Positions 1 through 12,635 of a stretch of DNA of 64,000 nucleotides are shown here, piece after piece. The DNA is taken from the NCBI GenBank assembly GCA_907165135.1, contig OU015567.1, forward strand, positions 11,971,001-12,035,000, in the 5' to 3' direction. The position numbers and the translations under genes are program-made. The stretch is from Oikopleura dioica. Its lineage: Eukaryota > Chordata > Appendicularia > Copelata > Oikopleuridae. Within the stretch, counting starts at the first letter, position 1. Every line of letters begins with the position of its first letter. The notes below the pieces were generated by a model. That model was not told the DNA's origin and did no database searches. It saw only the letters and a list, made by a program, of their open reading frames with translations.

Positions 1-3000
1 GCGGGGACAAATTGACCGTTGCCCTTGCATGTAAGCTGGCAAACTGTCATACCATCCTCTTCCCAGCAGTCGTACTTTGCATTTGGTTTTTCTGGCTTTT
101 CACATTTGAGGTTCCATTCGCACTTGCACCACGAATCCCATTCGCCGGACTCAGCGTTGCATCGCATAGCTCCTGGTTGTTCTGGATCGTAGTATTCAAC
201 CTCTTCTTCGTGTTGAATGGTCACTTGTCCGACAGTATTGTAGGGTTTATTTTCATACTTGACTGGAATCTTGTGATAGTCCGTTGATCCATAGGAAGTG
301 CTATATCCACTTGTGGAGTGAGTTTGAGAATAGGAAACAGACTGAGAAGAAGATCCGACGTAAGACGCTCCGTATCCAGGCTTATAAGATCCAGCGTAAT
401 TTGGCTTGTAAGATCCAGCATATTGGTTGGGATAAGCTTGTCGTCGACCTCTTCCTCCTTTAGATCCTCCCTTAGTGCTGGCAGGCGCTGTTTGGCACGA
501 TCCTTGTTGGATAGCATAATTTTCATGACATTGAACCATGCAAACGTGGTTATCTGTAGTGATTGTGCTTCGTTTATTCTCTGTTTCCTCGATGATTCTC
601 TGACATTCGACGTAAGCATTGTTGATTCTCGGTGGAACATCAAGACATCGAGTGTTGAAAATACAATGAACTTGATTCTCCCACTGTCCGTTGCAGTTAT
701 CGCACTTGGATGTCAGGGAGATCATTGGGTTGTATCCTGCTGGATATTGCGAGGAATAGCCTTTGCCAGAAGAGTAGCTTCGACCGAAACCGTCAGTGCT
801 ACTTCCGTCAGTATAGTCCTCGTCATATTCCCAGTAGTCATCACCTTCGGATCGTCTCTTTCGTCCGTAACTCGAGCCGTAGCTCTTATCACCATAGCTG
901 CCTTCGTATCCGGCATTGACACCGACAGTGTGGAGATAGCTGCTAAACTCGCCCCAAGCGTCACCATGTCCCCAACAGGAAGCGCCGAATTTATCGGGAT
1001 CACAGGCGCCAGCGACGCAACCCCATGCGGTCTTCTTTTTAGGCATTGAAGGGAACATCTGGCCGTTTTCACAAGTAGCCTCAAGGAGAGCATCAGTAGA
1101 TGGCACGAATCCTTGATTACACATAACTCGGCATGTGTATGGTTTCTTCTCAGTCTTACATTGCCACCAACCATTGTCAAGTTCATGAATTGGCTTGCAT
1201 CGAGCACCCCCTTGTCCTTGCATTGGGTTGTAATTTGGTGGAGGAGCAAGTGCGGGAACAATTGGAGCACCGATGTAGAATCGTCGACATCGAAGGTTGC
1301 AAGTTCGGAATTTTCCGGCATCTTTGCAATCCCACTGACCTTGTCCTTGATCCCACCATGGTTCGTCTGGGCAGTGTCGCCAGTGATTGCACTTTCCTGG
1401 CTTGTAGTTCTCAAGCCAGACACCATTGATGCAAACCGCTCGCTGGGTTGTTGGGCTGTAGCAGTCGTTACAAGAGAGGACGCACTCTTTTTTGACAGAG
1501 AAGTTCCATTTTGACTTGTCAACTTCAGGCGCGTTTGGAACACCCCATTTCTTTCCACGGCCAACAATAGTTTGTTTTTCGTGGGAAAATGGATCGAAAT
1601 CTTCAACACCGGTGTAGAAGTCATCTGATTCGAGCTCAAAGAGGTCTTCAGATGACATTTCCTCGGTGCCGTTTGTTTCTCGACGTTTTCGAGCAAATTC
1701 ACCCTTTTCGAAGGAGTCCGTTCGGGTGTAACTGTAATCATCATCTTCTGGGATAGTCTGTTCCCAACACTGGAAGACACCATAAGGTGTGGAAGGAGTT
1801 CGGCATGGAGAAGAGTAAACACATTGAGTTGGTCCGGGGCTCCAGTATGACGTCTTGAGCGAACATTTTGCTTCTTTTTGGCCATTCTTTGGCTTGTGGA
1901 ATCGAGCGCAGAAGATTCGACAAGTAAGTTTTGCATCCCACCAGGCATAGTTAACAACGACGGTTGTCTGCTGGACATTTGTCACCTTGGTTGATGTCTG
2001 AGTGACCTTGACAGTAGTTTGGCCGCTGTAGCTATTTCCATAACCGCCTCCATAATATCCTCGGCCTGATACTTCCTCGCCTTGCGGTTCAGATTCATCT
2101 TCTCCCTCTCTTCGCTTTCGACCATATGGTGGGTTAGAATATGGCTTTCCGTAAGAGCTACCATAATTTTTGTTAGGGTACGCACTTCCATAATTGCTGC
2201 CGTATCCTCCGACGTAAGCAGATCCTGGTTGAGGAATGAGAGAGTGTCCCTGATCATAGTACCCAAGATTAAGAAGATTATCGTAGCACTGGTAGTAACC
2301 CATCGGGCCAGCAGATGGCCAGTAGCAATAATGCTCGAAATTGCAAGTTCCGATAGCCTTTTCAAACCATTTTCCGTCAGACAACGAGCACTGAGCTCTG
2401 TAACCAGCAGTTGCTCGATGGACAGGGTCACATTTTAGGTAACAGACGTAGCAAAGATCTGGACCGGGGTAACTGTAAGGGCTACCGACTTGGTAAGGAT
2501 CATTGTACCCTCTGTAGCTGTTTTCTTCAGTTTCATCGTCCCAGGCGCTTCGGTCTTGAGCCTCGTCTTCTTCTTCTCTTCGGCGTCGACCTTTATTCTG
2601 GTTGTTCTTCTTATTCTTTCGCTTCTTATCAGCTTCTGTATAAGCAGAAATGGGGATAGGACTCTTTTTGTAAGGATTTTTGCTGACGTATGCATTAGCT
2701 TGCTGCTTGTACTTGTTCACATACTGCTGATTGTATGGGGGAGCATTTGATGGTAAATATTGATCATACGGATCGTACTGCTGGCAAGGTTGAATTGAGC
2801 ATTGATAAGCATAGTTTTCTCCTCGTGGTGGATCTTGGCATTTATTCACAAATTCGCAATCGGAGTTTCCGTTCCATCTTCCTTCAGTGCATTCGAACTC
2901 ATTGACTCCAGTTCGCGAGAACCAGTATCTTGGGCATTTCAATGTACACTTTCGGTTATAAATATCTCCACTGCACGTGTATGATCCGTAGACAGCCGTT

Positions 3001-3550
3001 AAATCTGTACATTTTACGAGTTGCTTGCAGTAACCGCTTGCACTGTTGTACCAGAACCCAGTTTGAGAGTTACACTCGGCTGTGGCACTGCCGACAAGCT
3101 CCCAGCCGGGATGACAGGTGAGCGAACATTCCTTTACGTAGCCGTTGTAATTGACATATGCTCCTCTATCATCACCCTCTTCTTCGCCTTCTCGACGTTT
3201 TCGCGCGAGCTTTAATCGGCAAGTCCAGTAACCTCCCTTTGCTGGAGGAACAGCGCATTTTCCTGTGGCTTGTCCATAACCTGGCTGACTAACATATGTC
3301 CCCTGATTCTGATAACCTGGATTGGGCTTGTAATTGGAAGCCTGGTAGGTTTCCTTGTAGGGCTGCTTTTGATAAGGCTTCTGGTAGCCCGATTGATAGC
3401 TGGGACCGTAGTACCCACGGTCACTACCTTCTTCGGCGCCTGAAAATTTTAGTTTATTTTTTTTCTCTTTTAAAATCTTCTGATTGAAAGTCCTCTTATA
3501 GAAAGTCTCTTACCGTAAACGGCGGCGAAAACGGTGAGCAGTTGCTTCAT
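1..3550 (-). CDS. Secreted Cys-rich modular protein with repeated polybasic cleavage sites (partial, house-protein-like)
   Basis: The start at 3550 opens a hydrophobic signal peptide (MKQLLTVFAAVYG) in a 37-nt first exon (3514-3550). A GT-AG intron (3440-3513) leads to one exon open from 3439 to the window edge, about 1,150 visible residues with no stop. The protein alternates Cys-rich modules, with sushi-like Cys/Trp/Gly spacing, and Tyr/Gly/Ser-rich linkers. Six polybasic sites (RKRR or RRRR type) lie near 3195-3207, 2580-2595, 2110-2125, 1675-1695, 848-868 and 440-458; five are followed by Glu/Asp-rich stretches, as in furin-processed precursors. It probably acts outside the cell as matrix or secretion. 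The make-up (signal peptide, repeated Cys modules, Tyr/Gly-rich linkers) recalls larvacean oikosins, but I see no diagnostic oikosin domain, so that is inference. The 3' end lies outside the window. Confidence 0.8.
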
Positions 3551-3980
3551 GACCCGACCGTCCGGTTCCGAATGAGAAAAAACCTACTGAGCATAAGAGC
3601 AATTGTTTACCGACCAGTGCGCTCCAAAATAGAGGTTCCAAAAACTGCGAACTGGTAGTCGATAATTTTGGTCATTTTGTTTAGGCCAGGCGACCACATC
3701 GCATCAGAGTTTTCCAGCAAGACGTAAGAGTCCCTTATTTATTTGATATCATGCACCGCGAAAAATCCCGCTTTTCTGATATTTTGTTACATTCTTAATT
3801 GGCAAAATGGAGTTACCCGCTGAAGATTTAATCAATATCAAAAATTTTCATCAATTATTTTTATTGCCCTTCTTTCATGTTCAAAATTAAAGACTATTCG
3901 TGGAGGGAGGAGTCATCTGTTGTCTCTTGCAAAAGCGCGCTGCGGTCATACCACACGTCAGAAAAACTTTATTTCCGAAA
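3551..3980. other. Intergenic region between divergently transcribed genes
   Basis: This holds the 5' flanks of the leftward secreted-protein gene and the rightward zinc-finger gene. I see no convincing TATA box and no repeat. An upstream in-frame extension to 3900 exists for the zinc-finger gene but looks non-coding. Confidence 0.5.
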
Positions 3981-4938
3981 ATGGGAGAATATAACTGCTC
4001 TCAATGCAATAAATCTTTCCGTTCGGAGAGAGCCTTGAAATTTCATGCAGAAAATCATGCTGATGAAAAATCGGACAGAGAATGGGCCTCTCGGCGAGAA
4101 AGATCGAGAAGCAGAATCAGAGAATTGAGCGCCTCGAGAGACTCCTTAGGAACTGATCTACGAATTTTCTGATGATTTTTTTGTCAAAAACGAGCTCATT
4201 TGTGGATACAGTTGTAGAAAAAGATGCTTATCAAGCAGGAGAAAGGGGTGGAAGAACTGCGCGTCGAGATCTGGGGCTTGGTGCTGGACTTAGCAAAAAT
4301 CTCGCAAGCTTGGATCAGAAGACAAAAACCTGTGGAGAGCCTGGTAATCCTTTATATAATTATATGGTACATGGATAAGAATATTACTGCCTCTATATCT
4401 TATTGACAATCAAGGTTGTGGGAGAACCTTCTCCACAAAAGTAATGCTCGACTTTCACATGGACAGGGAGCATAATAAGAAGCAAGACGGAGCGCTCGAA
4501 ACTGATCGGCATAAATTGTCAGCTTCATATGATAGAAAACACAGTCTTCCTCCATCTGGTAAAAGTGAAAGGAGCTCAATGCTTTCGATGAGCAAAGAAG
4601 AATTCATCGATCAAGGAAAAAGTTTGCCTGCGATGATTGCGGTCAGCGCTTCGTCTCCGAGCGTGCTAAAAACGTGCATGAAAGCACGATGCACGCAGAC
4701 AAAGCAGAGCCAAGTGAAAAATGCAACAAGTGCGGAAAAATGTTCAAATCTGCGCGTGCTTTGAGAACTCACTTGGATATTTTTCATGGAAATGATGCCG
4801 GGGATGAGGATGATTTCAAATGCTCGATTTGTAACAAAACTTATTCTTCGCAAAGATCACTCAATGCGCATATGTCTTCTCATGGCAGAGACGCTGATCA
4901 AAGGAAAAGTTACCAGAATTTTATTCTAGAGAAACCAT
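3981..4938 (+). CDS. C2H2 zinc-finger protein, 5' part or separate gene
   Basis: The start at 3981 (MGEYNCSQCNKSF) begins directly with a C2H2 finger, so I prefer it to the upstream codon at 3900. A second finger is split by a GT-AG intron (4343-4413): the Cys pair TCGEPGC is rebuilt across the junction and followed by GRTFSTK and its His pair. Three more fingers follow from 4617, including DDCGQRF, NKCGKMF and SICNKTY, and the frame ends with a stop at 4936-4938. The link from the first exon to the exon near 4238 fits an unusual GA-AG intron (about 4161-4237). One junction near 4540-4600 is unresolved. AATAAA near 5064 suggests a separate gene from the block at 5184; a single gene is the alternative. 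Role: nucleic-acid binding, target unknown. Confidence 0.6.
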
Positions 4939-5183
4939 AACAGTTAACATTTACTTACTCGTTCGAATTAAATAGTAACTGACGTCGTGGAGAGTTAAAA
5001 AAGAGCTGAAAATCGACTTGCCTCCTCGAAGATCTCTATTAAATAGAGTCTATTTTATGTCAAAATAAATTAACTTTTTGAAGCAACGCACCTTCCGGGT
5101 ACTCATCAACACGGGGATCAAGATGGTCCAGCTTTCAAGCAAAAGATGCAGAAACCGAGAACGACCGAGTCTACAACGTCAAA

Positions 5184-8100
5184 ATGCCAACTTTTATCAA
5201 CGATCGTTTGAAAAAAGAAAACGAGACGGAAAAGAAATCACTTCTCGACAAGGCACCATATGTGGTCAATACTGACATTAAAAGTATCTTCTGCAAGTAT
5301 TGCAATGAAGCTTTCTACACAGAAAGAGCAGTAGAAATGCATATAACATTGGCGCACGATGGAGATGTTGATCGAGCGAAGAGAAGAAAAGCGAGAAAAT
5401 TTGAAGAAGCAGAAAAAATGGAGATCGCTGAGGAAGAAGAAGATCTTGTCAATACTTTCAAGTGCGACGAGTACCCTTGTAAAAGGAAATTCCCCACCTG
5501 GCACGGCCTGAAAATCCATCTCAAATCTTCTCATAAATACACGACTGCAGATTTTGCTCTCAATTGCGACACTTGCGGTAGAAAGTTCACGACAAAGAAC
5601 TCTCTCGAAAATCACATCGAAAATACGCACTATTTGAAGTGCCAGGAGTGCGACGAAAAATTCCAGGAGAATCATCAGCTCGAAGCCCATATTAGAAGAC
5701 GCCATAACAAGCAGGTCAATAAATGTGACCAGTGCGGTCGGGAGTTTAGAAGCGCTGAAACTCTAAGACTCCATATGGAAATTCATAAGAAGCCGGAGTT
5801 CGACTGTCTGAAATGCAAACGACAGTTTATGACAAAAGGGGAACTGGACTTCCATATCATGGAGCACGAAAACGACGAAAAGATGAAGAAACTGAAAGAA
5901 GAACAAGAAGCTGCGGCGAACTCGAAAAAGTGGTTTTGCGATAATCCCAAGTGCAACAAAAGCTTTCTGACCGAGAAGTCATTTAAAATGCACATGGACA
6001 TGCATGCTGCGGAAGAAGATGTGAGGAAAGAATGTCCGAAGTGCCATAAAACATTTATGACGGAGAAGAGCTTGAACTTTCACATCGAGAACTTTCACCC
6101 AGACGTTGACTTGGATCAAGTTGAACTCGATAGATCCAAAGGCGTGAACTCCTACGAGCAAGAATACAAAAAAGATGGCTGGAAATGCGACGAATGCCAC
6201 CGCTTCTTCGATTCCAAGCAGATCTACGAGTACCATATGCAACGTCACGCAAACACCTTCAAATGCACCGAATGCAAGGCAAAATTCAAGACAAAGCAAG
6301 GGCTCGAAATGCACGTAGAAGAAGAACACAGACGTAAATCTGTCGAGCTTCATATGTGCAAGATCTGCTCAAAGGAGTTCGAAAGCGCGGCGATGTTGAA
6401 GTTCCATGAAACAACTGCTCATGAAAGTCAACACGATTTTGAATGTGAAAAGTGCGGAAAAATTTTGTCAAGTGAAAGTGGCTTAGAAATGCACATGGAA
6501 ACGCATGAATTTCTTGAATCGATGGAAATCAAATGCCCGGTAAAAATCAATCTAAAACGGATATACGGAAAAAGCAATTTTATAGGAATGTGGCAAGAAG
6601 TTCTCAACTGAACGTAATCTGGAGCTTCATATGGAGTCTTATCATCGAGAAGAAGTCATTATAAAGGTAGCGTAGAAAGAATACTCGTTGTCAATTCTTG
6701 TAGTGTCTGTATTGCGATCGTCAATTTGACTCTGATGCTACGATCGGAATTCATATGAAACACAACCACCCTGCGGAATATAAACAGCAACAGCGAATGC
6801 GACAGCAGGAAAACATCAACTCAGCTCCGGTTAAACAGCGGCTCAAGTGTCCATATGAAGACTGCGACGCAACCTTCAAATCTGAAAATACGCTTAATCT
6901 ACATGTCAACAATGCGCATGGCTTTGAAGACATGGAAGAGTTCAGGTGAGCCTTTTTGGAATCATTGATTTCTAAGTCGAATTTTAGCGCGAGAATGAAT
7001 GCAATGACGAAGAATCGAATTCAAGAAACACTCGAGGATTTTGATCTCGATATGCCAAAACCAACTCGTCGAGCAGCTCCAGAACCAGAGCCTGAACCAG
7101 AACCAAGGAAATACAGATGCGAAGAATGCGGAAGCAACTTTAGCTCTGAGCGCACTTATAAGCAGCATATGGAATATATTCATCCAAAGGTTTGATTTTA
7201 TGAAAAAGATTTTCTGTGAACTACTTTCTTAGGAGGAAACGAAACCAGAACCAGCCTGGAAATGCGAGGAGTGCGGAAAGACCTTTAGAATCGAAGCGGG
7301 CTACAATCTTCACATGTCAAATCATAAGCAAGAGAAAGAACAGTCAAGCTACAGCTGCGAGCATTGTGAAATGACATTCGATTCTGATCGCCAGCTCTCT
7401 CGTCACAGCAGAGCTTGCGCCGCCAAGGATAGAAAAGATGCCCAAGAAGAAGCTCAGCGAATCAGGTAATACTTTTTTATCCGCTTGATTTCATCAACTC
7501 TCAGATCGCGCTATGAGACAGCAAGAGAGCCAGAAGAAGAACCTGAGCCAGTTCAAACTCGCAAGTCTTCACGGTACACGATTCCGGACGATTCTCCCGA
7601 GCCAATTAGGAAGAGTTCAGTTGCACCAACCATTACAGACGATGATGAAGACGATTATCGACCAGCTTCGCCCCAATTTGCATGTGACCTCTGCAAGGAA
7701 CAGTTTAATTTAAAACAAATTTCTATTCGCGAATATTCTTTGAACTGTGAAAAGCAAAAATTCTTGTCAGAAATGATGGTCAAGTACCACGACTGCCCGG
7801 AGAAAAAAGATGAGCCCGACGAATTCAAATGCGACAAATGTGGTAAAACATACTGGTCGGAAAAGATGCTCAAGATTCATGCTCGCACGCACATTAGCTT
7901 CGATGATGACGTCGACGGTGTTGATGAGGGCATTTTGAACATGAAGATTGAAATGCCTGCTATCAAGAAATCAATCAGGAACGGGGTTAAAATCATGTTT
8001 CAAGCTTCAAAAGCAGGCTAAAATCAACCCTTAAAAGCACGGCTAATGACGACGAAGATGAGCTCACATGTGATCAATGCGATCAAACCTTCTCATCTTC

Positions 8101-8242
8101 AATTCTCCTGCGAATCCACAAGAGAGCGCACGAACGCGAGCACCTCTACGACGACGGTGAACTTTTGTCCGCGAAAAAACTTGACGATAATGACGACGAT
8201 GAGGCAGGAGCTCCTAAGACTTCTGTTCAAGAACTTTTGTAA
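5184..8242 (+). CDS. Large multi-finger C2H2 zinc-finger protein
   Basis: The main exon 5184-6539 encodes twelve C2H2 fingers (C-x2/4-C-x12-H-x3/5-H) at about 24-residue spacing, without the TGEKP linkers of KRAB-type arrays. Later exons are 6586-6666, 6704-6945, 6988-7189, 7233-7465, 7505-7697, 7755-7978 and 8038-8242, giving about 21 fingers in all. Most junctions are GT-AG and several split fingers (for example CP|ECGKKF at 6539/6586). Two junctions use GA-AG introns with paired ends (7698-7754 and 7979-8037); removing the first restores C-x12-H spacing in one finger. A Pro-Glu run (EPEPEPEP) lies near 7090 and acidic linkers lie near the end. The stop is TAA at 8240. Upstream the frame stays open above 5184, so the true start may be earlier. 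It is probably a DNA-binding nuclear protein. Confidence 0.75.
7698..7754 (+). other. Non-conventional GA-AG intron with paired ends (zinc-finger gene)
   Basis: The boundaries read TGCAAG|GAACAG...TGAAAAG|CAAAAA. The inverted repeat CAGTTTAA near the 5' end pairs with TTGAACTG, which ends 7 nt before the acceptor, with one mismatch. The intron is 57 nt and in frame, so it looks like coding sequence. Removing it gives CDLCK joined to QKFLSEMMVKYH, the correct C-x2-C-x12-H finger. Confidence 0.6.
7979..8037 (+). other. Non-conventional GA-AG intron with paired ends (zinc-finger gene)
   Basis: The boundaries read ATCAG|GAACGGGGTT...AACCCTTAAAAG|CACGG, 59 nt. GGGTT pairs with AACCC, which ends 7 nt before the exon. 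Removal joins phase 2 to phase 2 (AG|C) and opens the frame into the last finger LTCDQCDQTF up to the stop at 8240. Without removal the frame stops at 8019-8021. Confidence 0.65.
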
Positions 8243-10227
8243 TTATGTTCTAAATTCTCAAAAATATATTCTCAACGCATTTTTTACTTTCAGAAAACGA
8301 GAATTTTCTAACTGATAGAATGGATAAGATGATCTAATCGCAAAGCGCTAATTAATATGTTAAAATCACGCTTGACTGATCACAGATTTTCCGTATATTA
8401 AAAGAGCTCTCGAACATAAAATGTTCCAGAAAAAATCTTACGTTGATGGACGTTTTGCCCTGCAGTTCTCGGCCTCTTGAAGATTGAGCTTTTTTTATTG
8501 CTTACTGGCAAGTAGACACCAAAGATAATGTTTTAGAGCTAGCTCTTCAGATAAGACTGAAGCGGTAAAGCCGGGAGAAATTCTTGCAGTTAATCTTGGC
8601 CTGCTCAAATTAAAATCAAATCCATTATTTTTTGGAACGCGGGTTTACATATACAGACAGTTATCTGTATATAGAAGGCGCTTAATCGACTGCTGCCCAT
8701 TTTGTACTGTCGCATTCAAAGAAAGGAATAGAGACATGCAAAAGAAATAACTTGCTTCAAATATTATTGAAGCAGTCTGGCTTTTCAGACGAGATAAGAG
8801 AAAATCGACGAAAGAATCGACAAAATTGAAAATGGAACGTGCAGAGTGACACATTTACAGTTCAACGCGTCGTAATCAATTCCAGCTCGACGGAGGCACT
8901 ATTCTGACTTCTTTGAGGTCTAATTGGTTTCCTCATTTAAAGAGAGAAAAAAATCGGCGCAAGAAACAATGGTAAGATAGATCGTTACATTTTTCCTTGG
9001 TCTGATAGACTTCCTGTCCATGTTATTATTGGTTCTCGTAAGAGTTTGCGACGCCATCAATAATTTGCAATAAAAAGATTTTTTTTCGGTAGTCAAACCT
9101 GAACAACCAAGAATTAGCAACGAGAGAAATTATGAATTAATTTACGGTCTTGATTTATATTTACATAGTGAATCTTTATTTTTTTAATTTTCGTGGAATG
9201 AAGAAAAGAAATATCGGAGTTATCGTATACAATGTGAGTTAGGGCTGCGTTTGAACTCAAAACTTGTTCTGAATTTTTCGCTAAGTACACTTGGCATCTC
9301 GTCACTAGGGCTTGACGGGCAGATTCTAGTTTTCCACGGCCGTTTTCCGTGGTCTCTGCCACGTTCAAATAATTTATGTACCTGCAGAAAACAAGGGGAC
9401 GAAAATTTTTTTTATTTAAAAACGAAGGGAGCGTTATAATCTTTTAAGCTGGAGGGCACGTTATCTTTGACTAAATAAAATATATTTTATCGCCCCGCAG
9501 TTTTAAGTATTTAAATTTTCTGTCGCTTTTTAAATAATTAAGTGTGCGCTTTTCTCGCCTAAGTGATAACATGTTCTCCTTCTTGACGAGTTAAATGTTA
9601 TTGACGGCAGAACGTAAACCGGCTATAATCCACTCGCTTGGAATTTAACTGCCCCTCAGTTGGAAATCAGTTAAAAGAATGAACAAGAGGCCTAGTAAAG
9701 AGAAACAAAAACAGGAACCAAATGATACTGTTCAGAATCCACCAGAAGAGCCCAAAAGATGGATGAAAAATTTAGGCGGAAAGAGGAATAAGGATCAGCA
9801 GGAAAACGGTTTCATTATATGAATTTAGAAAAAGAATTGTTTAAGAAATTTATAATTGAGCGAACATATATATAACCTTGTGAAAAGAGAGGTGGAAAAA
9901 TTTCCGAAAACAGCTATGAAATCCAAAACCCAGCGAAACGTGAGCAGGCTAGAGTTTATGATGTTTTTGACATTGGAGCTAGACAGTTTTTTTTTTTATT
10001 AATTTGAAGACTTCTTTTTTAAAGACTTGTCTCTCATGAACTTTGTTGAAAGGAAGCAGTGTCTCCTTGGCAAGGGCCGACGACAGTTTATCCATCATCT
10101 GTGGGCTTTCAGCCGCCTCATTGTTACCCGCCGCCGATAAATAACGTAAGTCAAAATTGCCAATTCGTCGATAACCTTTGTCAAATGGAGAATTCATTAG
10201 GCAAGAGCTTTTATCCATCGAATTTAG
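8243..10227. other. Intergenic, mostly without recognisable content
   Basis: The stretch is AT-rich with no convincing gene. A 47-codon ORF (9679-9822, starting MNKRPSKEK) is basic and low in complexity and could be an orphan exon. The segment 10060-10145 ends in GTAAGT, is open in the frame of the next gene (CYPPPINN), and may be its upstream exon. Confidence 0.4.
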
Positions 10228-12635
10228 CACGAAGCGAACATGGCTTACTTCCAATCGATTGCATCCCACCAGCCACTTAGTTACCTGAATCCTTATTCGC
10301 TCCCTTCAATTCCTCCTTTTCCTGCCATCTCGACGGAGAGCCAGCCTCTTCCACCGGCAACTATTACGTCAGAAATCGGGCTTCCTTCATATCAGTACCC
10401 CCCTGCTGATCTCAGAAATTCGAGACAGAAGAAGCAGGATTCAATATTACTCGACAACAGCAATTTCAACTACAAATTTGCGAGTACATGTCTTGAGCTG
10501 TGGTCTTATGAAGACTACGCGCGGGGTCACGTGATCTCACTTCCGATGTCAATGGAAAACGTCGAATACCGTCATGACCAGCTAGAAACACTCGCCGCGA
10601 GACTCTTCAAAGATCTCCGGAGAATCAATAGGCTTATTAATGGAAAAATCAACCCTTTTTTCTATCTTGATATAGGGGTCACATAACACAGCCTTAGAAA
10701 GCCCAGAACCTAAGCTTTCATTGAGGCACCATATGAAGGGGTCTGGGTTATGCCCGCAAGGCAATTCAGGGGCCCGGAACTCCAAAAATAGGCACTAGAT
10801 CTCTAAAATCGCCTGGGGCAACCGCCTCCACGCTCGAGAAGTCTCGTGACTACGTCTCAGTGAAAGCTGAGGGTCTGAGCTTTCAGTAGATGTCAAGTAA
10901 TCCTGCTTGCCTCTCTCCTGAAGTCATCTACAAACAATAAACTGCCAAAAAAGCATGATATTTTTCCATCTTTTGCTGGAGAAAAGCCCGGATTTCCCTT
11001 AATTTTGGGTGCAAAAACGACTTCTTTTCGCTTCTAACTTACTCGTTAGCACAGGCAAGCAGGATTGTTTGCTATCTACTGAAAGCTAAGAACAAGCTCT
11101 TTCACTTAGAAATGGTCACGAGACCTCTCGAGCGTGGAGGGGGTTGCCCCAGGCGATTGAAGCGTTCTAGTGCCTATTTTGGGACTTCCGAGCCCCTGAA
11201 TCGCCGTGCGGGCACGGCCCAGACCCCTTGATATGGTGCCCAAATTAACGCTCAGGTTCTGGGCTTTCAAAAACTGTGTCATATGAGCACATTATCAAGC
11301 TAGAAAAAAAATTATTTTTTTTCATTAATAAGCCTAAGAATCAACCAAAACGACCCTGGAAAATCAAAAGGAAAATTCATCAACCTTCTTGATACTGTGC
11401 TTAAGCTCAAAAGAACCCTCAGTGATCCAAATCCAAATCAGTCGAGTTTGGCAGAGGCCGAAAAGCTTCGGAAGACACTGAAAAACTCGAGTTGTATTTT
11501 GAGCGTCACAACTAGAGTGAATGATAATCGAGTGCAGTTAGAAAAGTGGGATTCAATGGGACGCCCAAAAAAGGTAAAATAAGAACGGTTATCTCGCAGA
11601 GTGTCTGTGGCAAAATTGTTGGTTTAAAATTGTCAAGTCCTGACGTAAGAAGTACTGTACATTTACTAGGTTTACCTGTTCTTCGAGTTGTACAACCTAC
11701 TCCACAAATACGACAAGCATCGACAAACCGTTAAACGAATCCGCCCAAACAACAGTAAGCGAAATTCCACCTTCCATTTATTTCATCTTCAGTCTACCGT
11801 GCAAATTGTAAAAGCGATGAGCTCACCACTAAAATGAACCTGCTGTGCCTCAACCCATTCCACTGGGAATGCCTCATGGATAGAAATGAGTTTACCGAAA
11901 GAATGGTGAAAATAGGTTTGCTGACCAAAATTTATTTTGATTTATCGTCGTCGTAGTTTGGACAGAAGATAAGGGTGTTCACATGAAATCAATCTGCGGT
12001 CTCTGGGCGGCGGATATTCACAAGGAAAGGGCTCAAATGTAGGTAGTTATCCTCACGAGTGCTGAAGTTTCTTTATTAAAAAGCGTTATTTCGACTTTCA
12101 TTGAGAATTATCTGCGATGTTCTAATTCTCCGAGCATCGTTTTTATGCTTTTTCATCATCATCAAAACAGCATGATTCGATTCAGCATTTTCTCGCTGAA
12201 TTCAATGTCTTCCCGGCGTTATATGGCCTCATCAGGTCACTTGAGAAATAAGATACCTTGGTTGAGCCTGGTCAAAGTTCGTCGATTGGAATGAAAACTG
12301 CTCACCGGAGAAATTTCTGGACCTTGTCAAGATGCGAGTTGGCTGCTCTGAAACTAAAGATATCACTCAAAGTATGCAATTTGCTTCTTTATAAGTGCTA
12401 CTAAACTATCTAAGTGATGAATATGTACTGCAAGAAGCTAAAATTCCTCGGTGTTCGAAAACTCGATTGCATTTACTACAACGAGAAAACTTCAATTGAG
12501 AAAATACGAGAGATCGAGCGACGCTTGGTCAAATTTTGTCGGCCGGAAGTTTACGAAAAGTTTGCTGTTGGAAATGATATTTTCAATACTGACGTCGAGA
12601 CCAAGTTTAGGCCGGTGTTAAAAATGCGAGCATAG
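10228..12635 (+). CDS. Divergent SMAD-like gene (MH1-type domain) interrupted by a MITE
   Basis: Exons I can join are 10228-10628 (continuing after the MITE) to 11345-11573, then 11670-11754, 11793-11915, 11957-12038, about 12310-12371 and 12415-12635; the link between the fifth and sixth is unresolved. The start at 10240 is tentative, since the frame may enter from an exon ending at 10145. The product resembles an MH1 domain: a helical stretch QLETLAARLFKDL, then NSSC, GRPKKVYLFFELYNLLHKY, and CKSDE...LLCLNPFHWE. This keeps the MH1 zinc ligands (Cys, Cys, Cys, His) and the NPxH motif. A Pro-rich N terminus precedes it. The C-terminal part (to LKMRA) is not recognisable. The coding exon carries a 708-bp hAT-type insertion, so the gene is disrupted, allelic, or spliced around it. 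Family assignment is by eye. Confidence 0.5.
10621..11344. mobile_element. hAT-type fold-back MITE in a coding exon, with 8-bp target duplication
   Basis: The element spans 10629-11336 (708 bp). It begins TAGGCTTATTAATG and ends with the exact inverse. It is flanked by a perfect 8-bp direct repeat AGAATCAA (10621-10628 and 11337-11344). The arms stay inverted-repetitive for roughly 250-290 bp around a spacer near 10925-11050. There is no transposase ORF. An 8-bp duplication and TAGG-type ends fit the hAT superfamily. Deleting the element plus one duplicate joins RRIN to QNDPGKSK in frame. Confidence 0.9.

Noticed and set aside
722-1978. 418-codon ORF on the minus strand
   Set aside because: It is a shadow frame of the long Cys-rich secreted exon, which is open through the whole region in another frame with clear modular composition and no stop to the window edge.
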